A stretch of 64,000 bases of DNA from Candidatus Scybalocola faecigallinarum (GTDB lineage: Bacteria > Bacillota > Clostridia > Lachnospirales > Lachnospiraceae). Positions 35,612 to 43,843 of the stretch are shown piece by piece (the first letter of the stretch is position 1; each line of letters begins with the position of its first letter). The stretch is taken from positions 31,697-95,696 of the forward strand of contig DVIT01000014.1 in NCBI GenBank assembly GCA_018711005.1, read 5' to 3'. A program made the translations under genes and the position numbers. Under the pieces are notes generated by a model. That model was given only the letters and a program-made list of their open reading frames with translations. It made no database searches and was not told the DNA's origin.

Positions 35612-38600
35612 ATGACGGTGTACCAAAAAGTAGACACAAATCTCAATTTTGTACAGCGGGAAAAGGATGTTGAAAAGTTCTGGGAAGACGAGAATATTTT
35701 TGAAAAGAGTATTGAGTCCAGAGCAAACTGCCCGGAATATACGTTTTATGACGGCCCGCCAACGGCCAATGGCAAGCCCCATATCGGCCATGTGCTGACC
35801 CGTGTTATTAAAGATATGATCCCCCGTTATAAAACCATGAAAGGCTATCAGGTGCCGAGAAAGGCCGGATGGGATACCCACGGACTTCCTGTGGAGCTGG
35901 AAGTGGAAAAGAAACTTGGATTAGACGGCAAGGAGCAGATCGAGGAATACGGTCTTGAGCCGTTTATCGAGCATTGTAAGGAAAGCGTCTGGAAGTACAA
36001 AGGCATGTGGGAGGACTTTTCTGCCACTGTCGGCTTCTGGGCAGATATGGAAAACCCTTATGTGACCTATCACAACGACTTTATCGAGTCTGAATGGTGG
36101 GCATTAAAGCAGATCTGGGAAAAAGGACTGCTGTATAAGGGCTACAAGATCGTACCTTACTGCCCCCGGTGCGGGACACCTTTGTCCAGCCATGAGGTAG
36201 CCCAGGGCTATAAGGATGTTAAGGAGCGTTCTGCTGTTGTCCGCTTTAAAGTAAAGGATGAGGATGCGTATATCCTTGCCTGGACAACCACACCGTGGAC
36301 ACTGCCATCCAACGTGGCTTTGTGTGTGAACCCGGATGAAAATTACGTAAAGGTGAAAAAGGGCGAATATACCTACTACATGGCAGAGGCCCTTGTAGGG
36401 AAGATCCTTGAAGAAGATTATGAGATCCTTGAAACTTATAAAGGAAAAGACCTGGAATATAAAGAATACGAGCCTCTTTTCCCATTTGTTAAGCTGAATA
36501 AAAAAGCATATTATGTAACCTGTGATACTTACGTTACATTAACCGACGGTACCGGCGTTGTTCATATTGCTCCGGCATTTGGTGAGGACGACTCCAACGT
36601 AGGCCGTAAGTATGATCTGCCGTTCCTTCAGCTTGTGGATGGCAAGGGTGAAATGACTGCTGAGACTCCATGGGCAGGCGTATTCTGCAAAAAGGCAGAT
36701 CCTATGGTTCTTGAAGATCTGGACAAGCGGGGCCTGTTATTCTCAGCGCCTAAGTTTGAGCACAGCTACCCCCATTGCTGGCGGTGCGACACGCCTCTGA
36801 TCTATTATGCAAGAGAGTCCTGGTTCATTAAAATGACCGCTGTGAAGGACGATCTGATCCGCAACAATAATACCGTCAACTGGATCCCGGAAAGCATTGG
36901 CAAGGGCCGTTTCGGCGACTGGCTGGAAAATGTCCAGGACTGGGGCCTGAGCCGTAACCGTTATTGGGGAACACCTTTAAATATTTGGGAATGTGAATGC
37001 GGCCATCAGCATGCCATCGGAAGCATTGCCGAGTTAAAGGAAATGTCTGATAACTGTCCGGACGATATTGAACTGCACCGTCCGTATATTGATGCCGTGA
37101 CCATTAAGTGTCCTAAGTGCGGAAAGCCTATGCACCGTGTGCCTGAGGTTATTGACTGCTGGTTTGACTCCGGTTCCATGCCATTTGCCCAGCATCATTA
37201 TCCTTTTGAAAATGAAGACCTGTTTAAGGCTCAGTTCCCGGCAGACTTTATTTCCGAGGCTGTGGACCAGACCCGCGGATGGTTCTACTCCTTAATGGCC
37301 ATTTCAACACTGATCTTTAATAAGGCGCCTTATAAAAATGTCCTTGTTCTTGGCCATGTCCAGGATGAAAACGGACAAAAGATGAGTAAGTCCAAGGGAA
37401 ATGCCGTGGATCCTTTTGATGCTCTGGAAACCTACGGCGCTGATGCCATCCGCTGGTATTTCTACATTAACAGCGCTCCGTGGCTTCCCAACCGCTTCCA
37501 TGGCAAGGCTGTAATGGAAGGCCAGCGCAAGTTCATGGGAACTTTATGGAATACTTACGCATTCTTTGTACTTTATGCAAATATTGATAACTTTAATGCA
37601 TTAGAATATACATTGGAATATGATAAGCTTTCTGTTATGGATAAGTGGCTTTTGTCCAAATTAAACTCCACTGTAAAAGCTGTGGATGATCATTTGGAAA
37701 ATTACCGCATCCCTGAGGCTGCCAAGGCCCTTCAGGAATTTGTGGATGACATGAGCAACTGGTACGTGCGCCGCAGCCGTGAACGTTTCTGGGCAAAAGG
37801 TATGGAGCAGGATAAGATCAATGCTTATATGACCCTGTACACAGCTCTTGTGACGATCTGCAAGACTGCTGCGCCGATGATCCCGTTCATGACAGAGGAA
37901 ATTTACCAGAATCTTGTAAGAAGCCTTGATAAAAATGCGCCGGAAAGTATCCATCTGTGCGACTTCCCTAAAGTTGAGGAGGCACATATTGATAAAGAGC
38001 TGGAAAAAGATATGGATCTTGTGCTCCAGGTGGTTGTCCAGGGCCGTGCATGCAGAAATGCAGCCAATATTAAAAACCGCCAGCCCATCGGCCAGATGTA
38101 TATTAAGGCCAACTTTGAGCTTCCGGAATTTTTCAGGGAGATCATTGCCGACGAGCTGAATGTAAAGCAGGTGGAATTTGTCGATGACATCAGCCGCTTT
38201 ATTTCCTATACATTTAAACCGAATTTTGCTACACTTAAGTTAAAGTACAGCAAGAAGCTGGGTGTGCTGCGCCAGATCCTGGCCAAGATCGATGGCCATG
38301 AGGCAATGGCTCAGTTAAAAGCTAACGGCTGTATCAAAGTGGATGCTGACGGAGAAATGTGCGAGCTTCTGGAAGAAGATCTTTTGATCGAAGCTGCTCA
38401 TACAGATGGTTATGTATCCAGCTCTGAGCGGGATGTGACGGTTGTTTTGGACACTAATCTCAGCGAAGAACTTCTTATGGAAGGCTTTGTGCGGGAGATC
38501 ATTTCCAAGATCCAGACCATGCGTAAGGAAGCCGGCTTTGAAGTGACCGATCACATTGAAATATCCATGCGCGGCAATGACAAGGTTGCCGGTATTGTTA

Positions 38601-38728
38601 AGGAAAATGAGGCTACAGTGAAATCTGAAGTTATGGCGGATGCCGTTTCCTATGATAACGCCTCCGGATATGTAAAAGAGTGGAATATTAATGGTGAAAA
38701 GGTGACACTGGGTGTAACACGCCTTTAA
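35612..38728 (+). CDS. ileS: Isoleucyl-tRNA synthetase
   Basis: This class I synthetase charges tRNA-Ile. The 1038-residue protein has the HIGH motif in GKPHIGHVLTR (about 52-62), a CP1 editing domain, and KMSKS in GQKMSKSKGN (about 590). The WFYSLMAISTLIF region and anticodon-binding domain are followed by a C-terminal extension (KAAGFEVTDHIEISM type) as in the longer IleS class found in many anaerobes and eukaryotes. This class is often less sensitive to mupirocin. The start follows AAGGAGGAAA. It is controlled by the T-box at 35060-35290. Confidence 0.98.
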   Translation: MTVYQKVDTNLNFVQREKDVEKFWEDENIFEKSIESRANCPEYTFYDGPPTANGKPHIGHVLTRVIKDMIPRYKTMKGYQVPRKAGWDTHGLPVELEVEKKLGLDGKEQIEEYGLEPFIEHCKESVWKYKGMWEDFSATVGFWADMENPYVTYHNDFIESEWWALKQIWEKGLLYKGYKIVPYCPRCGTPLSSHEVAQGYKDVKERSAVVRFKVKDEDAYILAWTTTPWTLPSNVALCVNPDENYVKVKKGEYTYYMAEALVGKILEEDYEILETYKGKDLEYKEYEPLFPFVKLNKKAYYVTCDTYVTLTDGTGVVHIAPAFGEDDSNVGRKYDLPFLQLVDGKGEMTAETPWAGVFCKKADPMVLEDLDKRGLLFSAPKFEHSYPHCWRCDTPLIYYARESWFIKMTAVKDDLIRNNNTVNWIPESIGKGRFGDWLENVQDWGLSRNRYWGTPLNIWECECGHQHAIGSIAELKEMSDNCPDDIELHRPYIDAVTIKCPKCGKPMHRVPEVIDCWFDSGSMPFAQHHYPFENEDLFKAQFPADFISEAVDQTRGWFYSLMAISTLIFNKAPYKNVLVLGHVQDENGQKMSKSKGNAVDPFDALETYGADAIRWYFYINSAPWLPNRFHGKAVMEGQRKFMGTLWNTYAFFVLYANIDNFNALEYTLEYDKLSVMDKWLLSKLNSTVKAVDDHLENYRIPEAAKALQEFVDDMSNWYVRRSRERFWAKGMEQDKINAYMTLYTALVTICKTAAPMIPFMTEEIYQNLVRSLDKNAPESIHLCDFPKVEEAHIDKELEKDMDLVLQVVVQGRACRNAANIKNRQPIGQMYIKANFELPEFFREIIADELNVKQVEFVDDISRFISYTFKPNFATLKLKYSKKLGVLRQILAKIDGHEAMAQLKANGCIKVDADGEMCELLEEDLLIEAAHTDGYVSSSERDVTVVLDTNLSEELLMEGFVREIISKIQTMRKEAGFEVTDHIEISMRGNDKVAGIVKENEATVKSEVMADAVSYDNASGYVKEWNINGEKVTLGVTRL

Positions 38729-38750
38729 AAAATCCCCATATGGGATATCT

Positions 38751-38775
38751 GACTGCCGCGGCAAACGCGGCAGTC
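38751..38775 (+). other. Hairpin in the ileS-glgP gap
   Basis: GACTGCCGCG and CGCGGCAGTC form a 10-bp stem, with no T tract behind it, 14 bases before glgP. It probably affects mRNA processing or translation rather than termination. Confidence 0.6.
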
Positions 38776-38789
38776 ACAGAAAGGAGAAA

Positions 38790-41297
38790 ATGGTTGTGAA
38801 AGAACAGAAAATGGCTGTACAAAGTGCAGCTGCCCCGAACAAATTGTTTAACAAGGCTGATTTTAAGAAAGAGATCCTGGAAAACATTAAGCTGCTGTTT
38901 AGAAAGACCATTGATAATGCCAGCCAGGAAGAAATTTTTCAGGCCGTATCTTTAGCGGCCAAAGATATTATTGTGGATGAATGGCTTGCCACGCATAAGA
39001 AGTATAATGAAGAAAATCCAAAGATCGTTTACTATCTGTCCATGGAGTTTTTGATCGGCCGTGCCCTTGGCAACAACCTGATCAATCTGCGCTGCTATAA
39101 GGAAGTGGCAGAAGTTCTGGATGAAATGGGCATCGACATTAACGTGATCGAAGATCAGGAACCGGATCCGGCTCTCGGAAACGGCGGTCTCGGACGTTTG
39201 GCTGCATGCTTTTTAGATTCTCTGTCCACACTGGGCTATCCGGCGTACGGATGCGGTATCCGTTATAAATACGGTCTTTTCAAACAGAAGATCGAAAATG
39301 GCTATCAGGTGGAAGTGCCGGATAACTGGTTAAAGAATGGCTATCCTTTTGAGATCAAACGTGCTGAGTATAAGCAGGAGATCAAGTTTGGCGGCTATGT
39401 CCGTGTTGTATGGGATGAACAGGCCCACAAAAACCGTTTTATCCAGACGGATTATCAGTCCGTTTATGCTGTACCTTATGATCTGCCCATCGTCGGCTAT
39501 GGCAACAATGTTATAAACACACTGCGTATCTGGGATGCAGAGCCGATTGTAGAGTTTAACCTGGAATCCTTTGATAAAGGAAACTATGTAAAGGCTGTAG
39601 AGCAGGAAAACCTTGCTAAGAGCATTGTTGAAGTGCTCTATCCCAATGACAGCCACTACAGCGGCAAAGAGCTGCGCTTAAAGCAGCAGTATTTCTTCGT
39701 ATCTGCCAGCATCCAGCGTGCGATCCAGAAGTACAAAGAGCTGAATAACAATGACATTCATAAATTATACGAAAAAGTATGCTTCCAGATGAACGATACC
39801 CATCCGACCATTGCCGTTGCCGAGCTGATGCGTATCCTTGTGGACGAGGAAGATCTGGAATGGGATGAGGCATGGAGCATTACAACAAAGTGCTGCGCAT
39901 ATACAAACCATACGATCATGGCAGAGGCTTTGGAAAAATGGCCGGTAGACCTGTTTATGCGTCTGCTTCCCCGTGTATATCAGATCGTTGAGGAGATCAA
40001 CCGCCGTTTCCTGAACCAGATCGAGGAGCGTTATCCGAATCAGTACAACAAGATCAAGAGCATGGCAGTGATCTATGAAGGCCAGATCCGTATGGCCAAC
40101 CTGGCTATTGTGGGCGGTTCTTCCGTTAATGGTGTTGCACAGCTCCATACAGAAATCCTTGAAAAGCGGGAGCTGAAAGATTTCTATGAAATGATGCCGG
40201 AGAAATTCTCCAACAAGACCAACGGCATTACCCAGCGCCGTTTCCTTCTCCACGGCAATCCTCTCCAGGCTGCCTGGGTAACGGAAAAGATCGGTACAGA
40301 CGCATGGATCACCGATCTTCCACAGATCAAGGCTCTGGAAAAATTTGCAGATGATCCTAAGGCCCAGAAGGAATTTATGGATATTAAATATCAGAATAAG
40401 CTGCGCCTGGCTAAGTACATTAAAGAACACAACGGTGTTGACGTAGATCCCAACTCTATTTTTGATGTTCAGGTAAAACGTCTCCATGAATATAAACGCC
40501 AGCTGATGAATATCCTTCATGTAATGTATTTATACAATCAGCTGAAGGCGAACCCTAATATGGACTTCTATCCGACCACATTTATTTTCGGCGCTAAGGC
40601 TGCTGCCGGATATAAACGTGCGAAGGAAACCATTAAGCTGATCAACTCTGTAGCCGATGTGATCAATAATGATGCTTCCATTAACGGCAAGTTAAAGGTT
40701 GTATTTATTGAGAACTACCGGGTATCCAACGCTGAGATGATTTTTGCAGCCAGCGATGTATCCGAGCAGATCTCTACAGCCAGCAAGGAAGCTTCCGGCA
40801 CAGGAAACATGAAGTTCATGCTGAATGGTGCAGTGACTATTGGTACCATGGACGGCGCCAATGTGGAGATCGTAGAAGAAGTCGGCGAGGAAAATGCCTT
40901 TATCTTCGGTATGTCCGCAGAGGAAGTTATGGCTTACGAAGCCAATGGCGGCTATAATCCGTATGATATTTATAATGCTGACGGAGATATCCGCAAGGTT
41001 CTGGAGCAGCTTGTAGATGGGACCTATTCCAGAGAAGGAGATCTGTTTAATGAGATCTATACTTCCCTGCTGAAAGGCACCGGCTATGATCGTCCGGATG
41101 TATACTTTAACCTGAAGGATTTCCGTTCTTATGCTCAGGCTCAGGCCCGTGTGAACAAGGCTTACAAGGACCGCGCACATTGGGCAAAAATGGCCATTTT
41201 AAATATTGCCAATGTAGGCAAATTCTCCTCTGACCGTACTATCGAGGAGTATGTAAAAGACATCTGGCATTTGAATAAAGTAACCGTGACTGTTTAA
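38790..41297 (+). CDS. glgP: Glycogen/starch alpha-glucan phosphorylase
   Basis: This enzyme releases glucose 1-phosphate from alpha-1,4-glucans. At 835 residues it is the full-length GT35 form. Conserved parts include YYLSMEFLIGRALGNNL, the active-site loop EPDPALGNGGLGRLAACFLDSL, NDTHPTIAVAELMR and the pyridoxal-phosphate Lys in EASGTGNMKFMLNGA. The gene starts after AAGGAGAAA, 61 bases past ileS, and ends at a hairpin terminator. The rest of the glycogen pathway is not in the window. Confidence 0.98.
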   Translation: MVVKEQKMAVQSAAAPNKLFNKADFKKEILENIKLLFRKTIDNASQEEIFQAVSLAAKDIIVDEWLATHKKYNEENPKIVYYLSMEFLIGRALGNNLINLRCYKEVAEVLDEMGIDINVIEDQEPDPALGNGGLGRLAACFLDSLSTLGYPAYGCGIRYKYGLFKQKIENGYQVEVPDNWLKNGYPFEIKRAEYKQEIKFGGYVRVVWDEQAHKNRFIQTDYQSVYAVPYDLPIVGYGNNVINTLRIWDAEPIVEFNLESFDKGNYVKAVEQENLAKSIVEVLYPNDSHYSGKELRLKQQYFFVSASIQRAIQKYKELNNNDIHKLYEKVCFQMNDTHPTIAVAELMRILVDEEDLEWDEAWSITTKCCAYTNHTIMAEALEKWPVDLFMRLLPRVYQIVEEINRRFLNQIEERYPNQYNKIKSMAVIYEGQIRMANLAIVGGSSVNGVAQLHTEILEKRELKDFYEMMPEKFSNKTNGITQRRFLLHGNPLQAAWVTEKIGTDAWITDLPQIKALEKFADDPKAQKEFMDIKYQNKLRLAKYIKEHNGVDVDPNSIFDVQVKRLHEYKRQLMNILHVMYLYNQLKANPNMDFYPTTFIFGAKAAAGYKRAKETIKLINSVADVINNDASINGKLKVVFIENYRVSNAEMIFAASDVSEQISTASKEASGTGNMKFMLNGAVTIGTMDGANVEIVEEVGEENAFIFGMSAEEVMAYEANGGYNPYDIYNADGDIRKVLEQLVDGTYSREGDLFNEIYTSLLKGTGYDRPDVYFNLKDFRSYAQAQARVNKAYKDRAHWAKMAILNIANVGKFSSDRTIEEYVKDIWHLNKVTVTV

Positions 41298-41316
41298 GGC
41301 AGCTGTACGGACCAAT

Positions 41317-41354
41317 AAGGGCTGTCCCCTGACATAACTGCCGGGGACAGCCTT
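41317..41354 (+). terminator. Terminator after glgP
   Basis: AAGGGCTGTCCCC pairs with GGGGACAGCCTT, followed by a short T-rich stretch, between glgP and truA. Confidence 0.65.
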
Positions 41355-41377
41355 TGCTGTTGACAGGAGGAAACCTA

Positions 41378-42121
41378 ATGCAGAATATAAAGCTTTTGAT
41401 CGAATATGACGGGACCCGTTATGACGGATGGCAGCGGCTTGGAAAAGACAGCGGACGCACGACGATCCAGGGAAAAATCGAGGACGTTTTGCGGCGCATG
41501 ACCGGTGAAGCCATTGAGATCATTGGCTCAGGGCGGACCGATGCCGGCGTCCATGCCCGGGGACAGGTGGCCAATTTTCATACAGACAGTACCATGTCCT
41601 GCCGGGAGATGTATCATTATCTGAACCATTATCTCCCGGAAGATATTGGCATCCGGGAAGTGTGCGCCGTTCCTGAACGGTTCCACAGCCGCCTCAGCGC
41701 CCGGGCAAAAACCTATGTGTACCGTGTGGTGGAAGGGGATATGCCCTGTGTTTTTGACCGGAAATATGTGTACCGGTACCCTAAAGCATTGGATATACAG
41801 GCCATGAACGCTGCTGCTGCTTTTTTAACCGGCCGTCATGATTTTAAGGCATTTTCCTCAGTAAAGCGGACGAAAAAATCCACAGTGAGAGAGCTGTATT
41901 CCGTTGAGGTCCTAAGGCATGAGGGGCAGGTATGGATGCGCTTTCACGGCAATGGATTTTTATATAATATGGTGCGCATTATGGCAGGGACACTTATAGA
42001 GATCGGCGCCGGGGAACGCAGACCTGAAGATGTAAAAAACATTCTTGAAAGCCGGGACCGGCAGATGGCAGGAGTAACAGCCCCGGCCTGCGGCCTGTGC
42101 CTTATGAAAGTGGAATATTAG
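41378..42121 (+). CDS. truA: tRNA pseudouridine synthase A
   Basis: TruA forms pseudouridine at positions 38-40 of tRNA anticodon arms. The start at 41378 follows ACAGGAGGAAACC; an in-frame ATG 24 bases upstream has no ribosome site. The 247-residue protein contains the catalytic Asp in GSGRTDAGVHARGQ, the RLSARAKTYVYRV block, and the C-terminal GNGFLYNMVRIMAGTLIEIG signature. It lies 21 bases before a response regulator gene, so the two-component system is probably on the same transcript. Confidence 0.96.
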   Translation: MQNIKLLIEYDGTRYDGWQRLGKDSGRTTIQGKIEDVLRRMTGEAIEIIGSGRTDAGVHARGQVANFHTDSTMSCREMYHYLNHYLPEDIGIREVCAVPERFHSRLSARAKTYVYRVVEGDMPCVFDRKYVYRYPKALDIQAMNAAAAFLTGRHDFKAFSSVKRTKKSTVRELYSVEVLRHEGQVWMRFHGNGFLYNMVRIMAGTLIEIGAGERRPEDVKNILESRDRQMAGVTAPACGLCLMKVEY

Positions 42122-42142
42122 GAGCGCTTAGGAGGTGGATAT

Positions 42143-42823
42143 ATGGATAAAATTTTGATCGTAGAGGATGACGGAATGATCGCCTCCGGGCTGATTTATG
42201 CCCTGGAGCAGGAAGGCTTTGCCGCGGAAAACGCAGCCAGCTGTGAAGCGGCCCAAAAGTGTTATGCGCCGGGGAAATTTACCATGGCGATCCTGGACAT
42301 TACATTGCCTGACGGCACAGGATATGATGTTTGCCGGATGATCAAGTCCCGGGAAGACCTGCCCATCCTGTTTTTAACTGCCTGTGACGATGAAGTCAAT
42401 GTGGTCATGGGACTGGATATGGGCGCAGACGATTATATAACAAAGCCCTTCCGCATCCGGGAGCTGATCAGCCGGATCAAATCCATCCTGAGACGGTATG
42501 GAAAACAAAGCGGCGATGAGAATATTTTCCGGGCCGGCAATGTGACGGTGGATCTGAAAAAGGCCAAAGTGATGAAAAATCAGAAAGAAGTCATATTGAC
42601 CGCCATGGAATACCGGCTTTTGCTCACGCTGATCAATCACCGGGGCCAGGTTCTTTCCCGCAGCCAGCTTTTGGAAGGCATTTGGGATGTAGCCGGGGAT
42701 TTTGTCAATGACAATACGCTGACCGTGTATATTAAGCGGATCCGGGAAAAGCTTGAGGATGACCCGGCAGCGCCAAAGCTGATCAAAACAGTGCGGGGCC
42801 TGGGCTATTGTCTGGAGGCATGA
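42143..42823 (+). CDS. OmpR-family response regulator, VanR-like
   Basis: The 226-residue regulator has a receiver domain with Asp52 (LDITLPDGTG) and Lys in TKPFR, and an OmpR-type winged helix (EYRLLLTLINHRGQVLSRSQLL through TVRGLGYCLEA). An AGGAGGTGG site precedes the start. It is paired with the kinase gene four bases downstream. No transporter follows, unlike the BceRS-like module elsewhere in the window, so its regulon must be elsewhere. The signal is unknown. Confidence 0.93.
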   Translation: MDKILIVEDDGMIASGLIYALEQEGFAAENAASCEAAQKCYAPGKFTMAILDITLPDGTGYDVCRMIKSREDLPILFLTACDDEVNVVMGLDMGADDYITKPFRIRELISRIKSILRRYGKQSGDENIFRAGNVTVDLKKAKVMKNQKEVILTAMEYRLLLTLINHRGQVLSRSQLLEGIWDVAGDFVNDNTLTVYIKRIREKLEDDPAAPKLIKTVRGLGYCLEA

Positions 42824-42827
42824 GCCA

Positions 42828-43820
42828 ATGATACGAAATAAACGTTTTGTGGCAATGGTCCTGTGCTTCATAGGAGTTTTTATCCTTTCCACAGGACTGT
42901 CTCTTTATTTTAGTGGCGCCGCGGTGTGGATCATGGCTGCGGGAATGGCAGTGATCATCCTGATATTTTCCCTGTTTACATGGAACAGGTACCAAAGCCT
43001 GAAAAAAATGGCCGCGCAGCTCCATCAGTTCCAGCGCAGCATGAATCATCTGTCCCTGGAAGAATACAGTGAAGGGGAATTAAGCTACCTGTCCAGCGAG
43101 ATCGGCAAAATGGCCACAAAGCTCACAGAGCAGGCCCATATGCTGGAAGCGGATAAAAAATATCTGGCAGACGCCATTTCCAATATTTCCCATCAGCTGA
43201 AAACGCCCCTGACCTCCATGAGCATGATGGCGGACTTTTTAAGCAGCAGCACCCTTCCGGAAGAAAAGCGGAAAGAATTTACCGGCAATATCCGGCGCCA
43301 GCTGGACCGGATACAGTGGCTTGTATCTGCTTTGCTGAAAATGGCCCGGCTGGATGCAGGATCCGTGACCATGAAAAAAGACAAGGTAAATGTGGCGGCC
43401 CTGATCCGCAAAGCATCGGAGCATTTGTTGATTCCCATGGAGCTTCAGGGCCAGGAGCTGGTGGTGGACTGCCAGCCTTCTGTGGAATTTACAGGGGACA
43501 TGGACTGGATGGCGGAAGGCCTGTCCAATATTTTAAAAAACTGCATGGAACATATGGAGGGCGGGAAAAAGCTCTATGTCCGCGTTTCAGATAATCCCCT
43601 GTATGTCCGTATAGATATTGAAGATGAGGGCTGCGGCATTGCCAAAGAAGATCTTCCCTATATTTTCCAGCGGTTTTATAAAGGGAAAAATGCTTCGCCG
43701 GACAGCGTAGGTATCGGCCTGGCAATGGCAGCCCAAATTATCCATCAGCACAATGGCGATATACATGTGGAAAGCGTTTTGGGGGAAGGAACGAAATTTC
43801 AGGTTAAGATTTATAAGTAG
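42828..43820 (+). CDS. Sensor histidine kinase, VanS/BceS-like
   Basis: The 330-residue kinase has two close membrane helices (about 7-28 and 31-52) with a minimal extracellular loop, a HAMP-like linker and phospho-acceptor His122 in SNISHQLKTPLTSM. The ATPase domain shows EGLSNILKNCMEHM (N box), DEGCGI and GIGLAMAAQI. The short loop suggests intramembrane sensing. The following gene is an AraC-type regulator in a different functional unit, starting 23 bases downstream with a weak ribosome site. Confidence 0.93.
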   Translation: MIRNKRFVAMVLCFIGVFILSTGLSLYFSGAAVWIMAAGMAVIILIFSLFTWNRYQSLKKMAAQLHQFQRSMNHLSLEEYSEGELSYLSSEIGKMATKLTEQAHMLEADKKYLADAISNISHQLKTPLTSMSMMADFLSSSTLPEEKRKEFTGNIRRQLDRIQWLVSALLKMARLDAGSVTMKKDKVNVAALIRKASEHLLIPMELQGQELVVDCQPSVEFTGDMDWMAEGLSNILKNCMEHMEGGKKLYVRVSDNPLYVRIDIEDEGCGIAKEDLPYIFQRFYKGKNASPDSVGIGLAMAAQIIHQHNGDIHVESVLGEGTKFQVKIYK

Positions 43821-43843
43821 AGACATACATTGGGGGTGTTTGT